11,966 nucleotides of DNA from an uncultured Clostridium sp. Lineage in GTDB: Bacteria; Bacillota; Clostridia; Clostridiales; Clostridiaceae. Location: NCBI GenBank assembly GCA_900543325.1, contig UQQU01000088.1, forward strand, positions 1-11,966, written 5' to 3'. Under the pieces are notes generated by a model. That model was not told the origin of the DNA. It was given only the letters and a program-made list of their open reading frames with translations, and did no database searches. Both the position numbers and the translations under genes were made by a program. Shown here one piece after another: positions 7,151 through 11,966 of this stretch. Numbering within the stretch: the stretch's first letter is position 1; each line of letters starts with the position of its first letter.

Positions 7151-7954
7151 ATGGATAAAATATATTTAAAAGATATTGAAATTTTTGCAAACCATGGTGT
7201 TTTCCAAGAAGAAAAAACATTAGGTCAAAGGTTTATATTATCATTAGAGTTATCATTAGATATTAAGGAAGCTGCAACAACTTGTGATTTAACTAAGTCA
7301 GTTCATTATGGGGAGTTATGTCATAAGGTTATAGATATTTTCCAAGAAGAATCTTTAGATTTAATTGAAAGTGTTGTAAATAAGGTAGCTAACTTCATTT
7401 TAGATAATTATTCAATGGTTAAAGGTGTTAAAGTATTATTAAAAAAACCATGGGCGCCTATAGGAAGACATTTAGACTATGCAGCGGTTGAAATTAATAG
7501 AGAGAGACATTTTGCCTATATAGCAATGGGAAGTAATATTGGAAATAAGGAAGAAAACCTTAAAAATGCTATGAAAAAAATTGAAGAGGTCAATGGAATA
7601 AAAATTTCTAAAGTTTCATCTTTTATAGTTACAGAGCCATGGGGAAATGAAAATCAAGAAGAATTTTTAAATGGTGCAATTAAAGTAGAAACATATTTAA
7701 CACCAAGAGAACTTATGTCTGAACTTCTTAGAATAGAGCATGAGCTTGGAAGAGTTAGAGAAATAAAATGGGGACCAAGAATAATAGATTTAGATATTGT
7801 TTTATATGATGATATAGTAAGCAATGATGAATTTGTTATATTACCACATCCATTAATGCATTTAAGAGATTTCGTATTAAAGCCATTAAATGAAATAGCA
7901 CCATATGCATTACATCCATTAAAAAATAAGAGGATTTTTGAGCTTATAGAGTAA
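7151..7954 (+). CDS. folBK: Bifunctional dihydroneopterin aldolase / HPPK fusion
   Basis: Two folate enzymes in one chain. Residues 1-118 are dihydroneopterin aldolase (FolB): FANHGVFQEEKTLGQ holds the likely catalytic glutamate E21, followed by SVHYGEL and the lysine-rich strand before PIGRHLDYAAVEI. Residues about 120-267 are 6-hydroxymethyl-7,8-dihydropterin pyrophosphokinase (FolK): IAMGSNIGNKEENL, TEPWGNENQEEFLNG, and the signature KWGPRIIDLDIVLYDD with the metal-binding DLD. The aldolase releases glycolaldehyde from dihydroneopterin and the kinase activates the product, so the fusion links successive steps that feed FolP. The junction near HFAYIAMG is direct, with no long linker. The ATG at 7151 has only a weak SD, AGGT at 7141-7144 overlapping the folP stop, so coupling is likely. 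It is the last operon gene, followed by a strong terminator. Such fusions are known in other bacteria. Confidence 0.95.
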   Translation: MDKIYLKDIEIFANHGVFQEEKTLGQRFILSLELSLDIKEAATTCDLTKSVHYGELCHKVIDIFQEESLDLIESVVNKVANFILDNYSMVKGVKVLLKKPWAPIGRHLDYAAVEINRERHFAYIAMGSNIGNKEENLKNAMKKIEEVNGIKISKVSSFIVTEPWGNENQEEFLNGAIKVETYLTPRELMSELLRIEHELGRVREIKWGPRIIDLDIVLYDDIVSNDEFVILPHPLMHLRDFVLKPLNEIAPYALHPLKNKRIFELIE

Positions 7955-7959
7955 AGAAT

Positions 7960-8015
7960 AATACACTCAAAATATCTATGATTTCATAGGGGATTTTGAG
8001 TGTATTTCTATTTTT
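7960..8015 (+). terminator. Strong intrinsic terminator of the folate operon
   Basis: A perfect 14-bp outer stem pairs 7960-7973 (AATACACTCAAAAT) with 7993-8006. Inside it, CTATGA and TCATAG form a second 6-bp stem around TT. The hairpin is followed by TTTCTATTTTT to 8015. It begins 5 bases after the folB-folK stop. Because the outer stem is perfect, it may also act in reverse for the convergent lipoprotein gene, which ends at 8029. Confidence 0.93.
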
Positions 8016-8028
8016 AATAGGTAAGAAA

Positions 8029-8517
8029 TTAATTATTAGAATTAGCTTTATTAATTATATAAACACAAAATGAGTAAATGTTATTTCTTATAGGAACATC
8101 TGTCATAGTTATCATGTCTTCTTCTAAATTTCCATCCCAAGGGAAAAGGGTTATAGAATTTTTATCATAAACATTTATAACGTATTTTGAGCTATCATCA
8201 AATTCAATAATAAGTTTATATTTAACTTTTTCATCCTCTAAATTTAATTCGCTTACATAATTATCATTATTTAAGGACTCTAAAAAACAAGGTAAAATAT
8301 CTTCATCTTCTTCTGAAACTTCATGATATTCATAAAAATTAACATCAAAAACTTTAAGGGAATAACTTTTATTATTTTTTATTTTTTCATAAATTTCATT
8401 TGAGTAATAATAAAGATTAGGTTTAGTTCTTAGGTTTATGTATTTAGGATCATTAAAAACACAGCCAGATAAAAGAGTAACTAATAACAATATATAAATA
8501 AACTTTAAGTATTTCAT
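8029..8517 (-). CDS. Small lipoprotein of unknown function
   Basis: A 162-residue protein with a lipoprotein signal peptide: MKYLKF start, a hydrophobic stretch at residues 6-16, and lipobox LSGC with C19 as the lipid-modified cysteine. It should be anchored to the outer face of the cell membrane. The mature part is rich in lysine, asparagine and acidic residues, with short beta-like segments (YKLIIEFDD, KYVINVYD) and the cluster EVSEEDEDIL. I recognise no catalytic motif. It may belong to one of the clostridial lipoprotein families of unknown function (DUF4883-like), but I cannot confirm this. The ATG (complement of 8515-8517) has AGGAGG (complement of 8523-8528) 5 bases upstream. It stands alone, convergent with the folate operon and divergent from the pyruvate kinase-like gene. 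Confidence 0.85.
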   Translation of the reverse strand: MKYLKFIYILLLVTLLSGCVFNDPKYINLRTKPNLYYYSNEIYEKIKNNKSYSLKVFDVNFYEYHEVSEEDEDILPCFLESLNNDNYVSELNLEDEKVKYKLIIEFDDSSKYVINVYDKNSITLFPWDGNLEEDMITMTDVPIRNNIYSFCVYIINKANSNN

Positions 8518-8710
8518 TTTATCCTCCTAGAAAATGATTATATAAATAATTATTCTGTAAAAGTATATTTTAGAACAAGGCAATATATAAATAGCTTTTT
8601 ATTATTTTATAAACAAATTAATTGTTATGAAATTATATTAAGGAAATATATGATAAAAATATAATTTATTTAAATATAAAAGTAACAATATGTAATAAAA
8701 AGAAAAATAT

Positions 8711-8724
8711 TATAATAGTATAAT
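8711..8724 (+). promoter_or_regulatory. Tandem TATAAT boxes before the pyruvate kinase-like gene
   Basis: Two perfect TATAAT hexamers at 8711-8716 and 8719-8724 lie about 30-40 bases before the ATG at 8753. Neither has a recognisable -35 at 16-18 bases, so the promoter call is weak in this very AT-rich 235-base spacer. Nothing else in the spacer (8518-8752) looks functional, apart from a short AACAA/TTGTT symmetry at 8612-8626. Confidence 0.35.
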
Positions 8725-8752
8725 TTATAAGCAATATATAGGTAGGGTATTA

Positions 8753-9775
8753 ATGAAAGTAATTGCAACTATTGGACCTAGCTCATCAAATAAAAAGGTT
8801 TTATCTGAATTAATTAATAATGGCGTAGATGTTTTTAGGCTGAACTTTTCACATTTTTACCAAAGAGAGTTTATAAGAATATTGAATGATTCTAGAAGTA
8901 TAAAAAAAGATATAAATATTATGGCAGATTTATGTGGAAAAAAGGTTAGAGTAGCTGAAAACTTAAAAAGCATATTTAAAGTGTATATTAATGATATAGT
9001 TTATTTTTGTAGTGATGATGTATATTCTTTAATTTCAAGTAATAATGATAAGGTTAAAATTATTCCACTTAATATAAAGTCTGAGATTATAGAGAAAAAT
9101 GATATTAAAAGAATATCTATGAAAGATGGAACTATGAATTTTGATATTATTGATAAGGATAAAGTGTTTTTAAAGGCAATAGCAAAAGATACTGGTGTAA
9201 TTAGAGGGGGAAAGGGATGTAATATTCCTGGTGCTTATTTAGGAGAAGATTCATTGAATGATAAGGATAAGGAAAATTTAAAGTGGGCTATTGATAACAA
9301 TATAGATATAATTGGACAATCTTATGTTGAAAGTTCTAGGGATATATTATGTGTAAGAGAATACATAAAAAAAATTAAAGGAAATCAAAATGATATTAAG
9401 ATATTTTCTAAGCTAGAGACTATAGTAGGATTGAATAATTATAAAGAAATAATGAATTGCAGTGATGGAATTGTTATTGCAAGAGGGGATTTAGTGCCTG
9501 AGTGTGGGATGGAGATTTCTGTGGAAGAGGAATTTGAGTTATTAAAGAAGTTAAGAAATGATAATTATGATAAAGAAATAATAATAGCAACTCATGTATT
9601 GGATAGTATGAAAAATGGATTAAATGGTACTATAACTGAAATAGAAAGTATATATTCGTTTATAAATAATGGAGTAACTGGATTTTTATTAGCAGGAGAA
9701 ACGTCTATTGGAAAATATCCAGTACAAACAGCTAAGCTGTTAAAGGAATTAATTAAAAAGTATAAAAAATATTAA
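8753..9775 (+). CDS. Pyruvate kinase-like protein lacking the C-terminal domain
   Basis: The 340-residue protein aligns by motif with pyruvate kinase (PEP + ADP to pyruvate + ATP): MKVIATIGPSS at the start, FRLNFSH (R29, N31, S33, H34), KGCNIPG at 154-160 after a B-domain-sized segment, FSKLE (K220, E222, the phosphoryl-transfer lysine and metal glutamate), ARGDL (D246), IIATHVLDSM (T280), and LLAGETSIGKYP. Canonical enzymes are about 470 residues or more. This one stops where the A domain ends, so the whole C domain, which usually forms subunit contacts and the allosteric site, is absent. DTKGPEIR is changed to DLCGKKVR (D59, R66), ASFVR to QSYVE, and ATQM to ATHV. The stop is clean and the next 73 bases hold no remnant of a C domain, so this is not a recent frameshift. 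The start ATG follows GGTAGGG. It may be a minimal kinase or have another substrate. Confidence 0.85.
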   Translation: MKVIATIGPSSSNKKVLSELINNGVDVFRLNFSHFYQREFIRILNDSRSIKKDINIMADLCGKKVRVAENLKSIFKVYINDIVYFCSDDVYSLISSNNDKVKIIPLNIKSEIIEKNDIKRISMKDGTMNFDIIDKDKVFLKAIAKDTGVIRGGKGCNIPGAYLGEDSLNDKDKENLKWAIDNNIDIIGQSYVESSRDILCVREYIKKIKGNQNDIKIFSKLETIVGLNNYKEIMNCSDGIVIARGDLVPECGMEISVEEEFELLKKLRNDNYDKEIIIATHVLDSMKNGLNGTITEIESIYSFINNGVTGFLLAGETSIGKYPVQTAKLLKELIKKYKKY

Positions 9776-9786
9776 TTGTTAAAGTG

Positions 9787-9815
9787 TAGACAAACCATTT
9801 TTTCCTATGTATTAT
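9787..9815 (+). promoter_or_regulatory. Promoter of the amino acid permease gene
   Basis: TAGACA at 9787-9792 and TATTAT at 9810-9815 are separated by exactly 17 bases; each hexamer matches the sigma-A consensus at five of six positions. The start codon is 34 bases further on. A short symmetry, TAGTA (9820-9824) with TACTA (9831-9835), lies between the -10 and the AAGGAGG at 9835-9841 and could be an operator or a leader hairpin. Confidence 0.65.
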
Positions 9816-9848
9816 AAAATAGTACATCTATACTAAGGAGGAAATTTA

Positions 9849-11309
9849 ATGAGTGAACAAGAGAAGAATTTACGTTGGTACAATTTAGCTATGATGGCCT
9901 TTGTATCAGTGTGGGGATTTGGTAATGTTGTAAATAACTTTGCTAATCAAGGATTAACAGTAGTTGTATCATGGGTACTTATAATAGGATTATATTTTGT
10001 GCCTTATGCATTAATGGTAGGAGAGCTGGGATCTGTTTTTAAAGATAGTAGAGGTGGAGTAAGTTCTTGGATAAGAGGAACTTTTGGAACTACACTAGCT
10101 TATTTTGCAGGATGGACTTATTGGGTAGTTCATATACCATATTTAGCACAGAAGCCACAAGCAGCTTTAATAGCATTAGGATGGACTGTGAAGCAAGATG
10201 GTAACTTTATAAAAGGAATGGATCCATTAGTGGCTCAATTATTAACATTAGCAGTATTTTTATTCTTTTTATGGGTTGCTTCAAGAGGGGTAACATCTTT
10301 AAAGATGATAGGAACAATAGCAGGTACATCAGTATTTGTTATGTCTATTTTATATGTTATATTAATGTTAGCTGCGCCTTCAATTAGAGGAATACAATCA
10401 GCAACAGTAGATTTTAGTATTAAAAATATGCTGCCGAACTTTAATTTTTCATATTTTACAACATTATCAATGTTAGTTTTTGCAGTTGGAGGAGCTGAAA
10501 AAATATCTCCATATGTAAATGATATGAAAAAGCCAAGTAAAGATTTCCCTAAGGGAATGATTACATTAGCTATAATGGTTGCAGTATCTGCCTTACTTGG
10601 TTCTATAGCAATGGCAATGATGTTTGATGCTAATAATATACCAGCAGATTTAAAAATGAATGGACAATATTATGCATTCCAAATGTTAGGTGAATATTAT
10701 GGGGTTGGAAAATTATTTATAGTAGTCTATGCATTAGCTAATTTCTTAGCTCAAATATCTGCATTAGTATTCTCTATAGATGCTCCATTAAAAGTTCTTT
10801 TAGCTGATGGAGATAGAAGATTTATACCTAAAGCTTTAACTAAAACTAATAAATATGGTGCACCTATTAATGGTTATATAATGACAGCTATTTTAGTTGG
10901 AATATTAATAATAGTACCAGCTCTTGGAATTGGAGATATGAACTCTTTATTTGATTGGTTACTTCAATTAAACTCTGTAGTTATGCCAATGAGGTATCTT
11001 TGGGTGTTCTTAGCATTTATAGGACTTAAAAAAGCAGCGGATAAATATAAATCAAATTACAAATTTGTTAAAAATGACAAATTTGCTATGGGAATTGGTA
11101 TTTGGTGCTTTGCATTTACTGCATTTGCTTGTATAATGGGTATGTTCCCAAGTAGTGTTGAGACATTTTCTAGTGATTGGTGGTTCCAAGTATCATTAAA
11201 TGTTATTACACCATTTATATTAATTGGATTAGGATTTATATTACCTATGATAGCTAAAAAAACAAATGGAAACTCTGGAGATACTTTAGATTCTAAGAAT
11301 ATAGCATAA
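9849..11309 (+). CDS. APC-superfamily amino acid permease (glutamate:GABA antiporter-like group)
   Basis: An integral cell-membrane transporter of 486 residues with about 12 hydrophobic segments, the usual layout of the amino acid-polyamine-organocation superfamily. TM1 carries the unwound glycine motif VWGFGN (residues 21-26). TM6 has the FAVGGAEKISPY motif with E217, followed by the superfamily loop NDMKKPSKDFPKG. VGELGSVF and GGVSSWI are also typical. The general look is nearest to the YjeM/GadC-type antiporter group, but no decarboxylase gene lies beside it, so an acid-resistance exchange role is not supported. The substrate is unknown. The ATG at 9849 follows AAGGAGG at 9835-9841 with a 7-base spacer. 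It has its own promoter 73 bases after the pyruvate kinase-like gene. The C-terminal tail (about residues 470-486) is hydrophilic. No clear terminator follows, only a pure AT hairpin at 11318-11348. Confidence 0.9.
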   Translation: MSEQEKNLRWYNLAMMAFVSVWGFGNVVNNFANQGLTVVVSWVLIIGLYFVPYALMVGELGSVFKDSRGGVSSWIRGTFGTTLAYFAGWTYWVVHIPYLAQKPQAALIALGWTVKQDGNFIKGMDPLVAQLLTLAVFLFFLWVASRGVTSLKMIGTIAGTSVFVMSILYVILMLAAPSIRGIQSATVDFSIKNMLPNFNFSYFTTLSMLVFAVGGAEKISPYVNDMKKPSKDFPKGMITLAIMVAVSALLGSIAMAMMFDANNIPADLKMNGQYYAFQMLGEYYGVGKLFIVVYALANFLAQISALVFSIDAPLKVLLADGDRRFIPKALTKTNKYGAPINGYIMTAILVGILIIVPALGIGDMNSLFDWLLQLNSVVMPMRYLWVFLAFIGLKKAADKYKSNYKFVKNDKFAMGIGIWCFAFTAFACIMGMFPSSVETFSSDWWFQVSLNVITPFILIGLGFILPMIAKKTNGNSGDTLDSKNIA

Positions 11310-11317
11310 AATAAAAA

Positions 11318-11348
11318 TTATTAATAAAACTATATCGAGTATTAATAA
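11318..11348. repeat. AT-only 9-bp inverted repeat after the permease gene
   Basis: TTATTAATA (11318-11326) and TATTAATAA (11340-11348) are perfect reverse complements with a 13-base loop. The stem has no G-C pairs and the + strand lacks a T-run after it, so it would be a poor terminator. It may only reflect base composition. Confidence 0.3.
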
Positions 11349-11377
11349 CCTCTTAACAAAATATTAAATAACTTATA

Positions 11378-11406
11378 TTGAAAAAGTAATTAATTGATAG
11401 TATAAT
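11378..11406 (+). promoter_or_regulatory. Near-consensus sigma-A promoter of the small membrane protein gene
   Basis: TTGAAA at 11378-11383 (five of six) and TATAAT at 11401-11406 (six of six) are separated by 17 bases, 44 bases before the ATG at 11451. This is the best promoter in the window and suggests appreciable, mainly constitutive transcription of a very small gene. Confidence 0.82.
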
Positions 11407-11450
11407 GAAAACATAAGTTAAATATTATAGTGTAAATGAGGTTGATTTAA

Positions 11451-11720
11451 ATGAATAATTTAAAATCTATATTATGGACAATAGTTTGGATAGTAATTTT
11501 TATTGCTATAGTTAAATTTTTTATATACCTTTTACCTTTTATTATAGTAATAGGACTAGTAGGTTATATAGTATTTAAGGGTAAAAAAGCTTTTAGAAAT
11601 AAAGAGCATAATAATGAAACATATAATTCTTATAATCAAAATGTTTATGAAGAAAGTAGTATAGATGATGATAGTAATGGAGAAATAATTGATGTAGATT
11701 ATAAGGAAGTAGATGAATAG
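11451..11720 (+). CDS. Small membrane protein with acidic cytoplasmic-type tail
   Basis: An 89-residue protein of unknown function. Residues 7-42 are almost wholly hydrophobic, enough for one long or two short membrane helices (about 7-24 and 26-42, split around a proline at 29). Then comes a basic KGKKAFRNK patch, which by the positive-inside rule places the tail in the cytoplasm. The tail (about 55-89) is rich in asparagine and tyrosine and then in acidic residues (SSIDDDSNGE, ending IIDVDYKEVDE). I see no enzymatic motif. The ATG follows GAGGT at 11438-11442 with an 8-base spacer. A near-consensus promoter and a clean terminator flank it, so it is a single-gene unit. Those signals and the SD make it a real gene despite its size. 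Confidence 0.82.
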   Translation: MNNLKSILWTIVWIVIFIAIVKFFIYLLPFIIVIGLVGYIVFKGKKAFRNKEHNNETYNSYNQNVYEESSIDDDSNGEIIDVDYKEVDE

Positions 11721-11825
11721 TATTTAGAAATATTCCTAAAAGAAATAAGATTTGTCTTTATATGAAAAACTTAAATAAGATTATAACATTATTAATATTA
11801 AAGCATAATAGAATGTAAATAAAAG

Positions 11826-11861
11826 AAAAATTCAGTAATGATAAGTTACTGAATTTTTTTT
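11826..11861 (+). terminator. Intrinsic terminator after the small membrane protein gene
   Basis: AAAAATTCAGTAA (11826-11838) pairs with TTACTGAATTTTT (11846-11858) around a 7-base loop, and the arm runs into eight T's ending at 11861. The preceding A-run also gives a U-tract on the other strand, so it could act in both directions. It lies about 105 bases after the stop; nothing coding is seen between, nor in the remaining bases to the window end. Confidence 0.92.
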
Positions 11862-11966
11862 GTACACTTAATTATAAAAAAATTAATAAAGTATATTGGT
11901 GAAATATTAAAACTATAATAGTGCAAAAATACTTGAATAATTTTACAACTGAATAAAATAAAAAAA

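Noticed and set aside
9776..9848. Remnant of a pyruvate kinase C domain or a terminator after the pyruvate kinase-like gene
   Set aside because: The 73-base gap has no coding similarity to a C domain in any frame I read and no G-C hairpin with T-run. It holds a promoter for the permease instead.
9849..11309. Naming the permease GadC with a glutamate-dependent acid-resistance role
   Set aside because: No glutamate decarboxylase gene is next to it and the window gives no substrate evidence, so only the APC superfamily call is kept.
11914..11919. TATAAT near the window end as a promoter for a gene beyond it
   Set aside because: The only TTG-like hexamer nearby (11896-11901) is just 12 bases upstream, too close for a -35. 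AT-rich DNA gives such boxes by chance.

Overview
The window looks like chromosomal DNA of a low-GC Firmicute, most likely Clostridium sensu stricto. The base composition is very AT-rich, codons prefer A or T at the third position, Shine-Dalgarno (SD) sites are AGGAGG-like, and terminators are hairpin plus U-tract. The low GC and gene repertoire fit a C. perfringens-like species, but I cannot fix the species from sequence alone. I see no phage, transposon, CRISPR array, tRNA or rRNA.

Region by region: (a) 79-1467 (+) is an M18 zinc aminopeptidase, preceded by a perfect 9-bp palindrome. (b) 1510-2343 (-) is a PHP-domain phosphoesterase of the YciV/TrpH type, convergent with the peptidase and sharing a terminator hairpin with it. 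(c) 2560-7954 (+) is a tightly packed seven-gene folate operon: pabA, pabB, pabC, folE, an HD-domain hydrolase, folP, and a folB-folK fusion, ended by a strong hairpin. (d) 8029-8517 (-) is a small lipoprotein of unknown function. (e) 8753-9775 (+) encodes a pyruvate kinase-like protein with no C-terminal domain. (f) 9849-11309 (+) is an APC-superfamily amino acid permease with its own promoter. (g) 11451-11720 (+) is a small membrane protein with an acidic tail, its own near-consensus promoter, and a terminator.

How the genes work together: PabA/PabB and PabC turn chorismate plus glutamine into 4-aminobenzoate. FolE turns GTP into dihydroneopterin triphosphate. FolB and FolK produce the activated pterin, and FolP joins it to 4-aminobenzoate to give dihydropteroate. 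Genes for the next steps (folC, dihydrofolate reductase) are absent from the window. So is a recognisable Nudix enzyme to remove phosphates from the FolE product. The HD-domain protein between folE and folP is the only unassigned hydrolase in the operon, so it is the natural candidate for that gap. This is the most interesting hypothesis in the window.

Other points worth a look are the domain-truncated pyruvate kinase homologue, an arginine in FolP where a proline is usual in the sulfonamide-sensitive loop, and several start-site decisions: GTG for pabB, TTG for folP, and a corrected ATG for folE.
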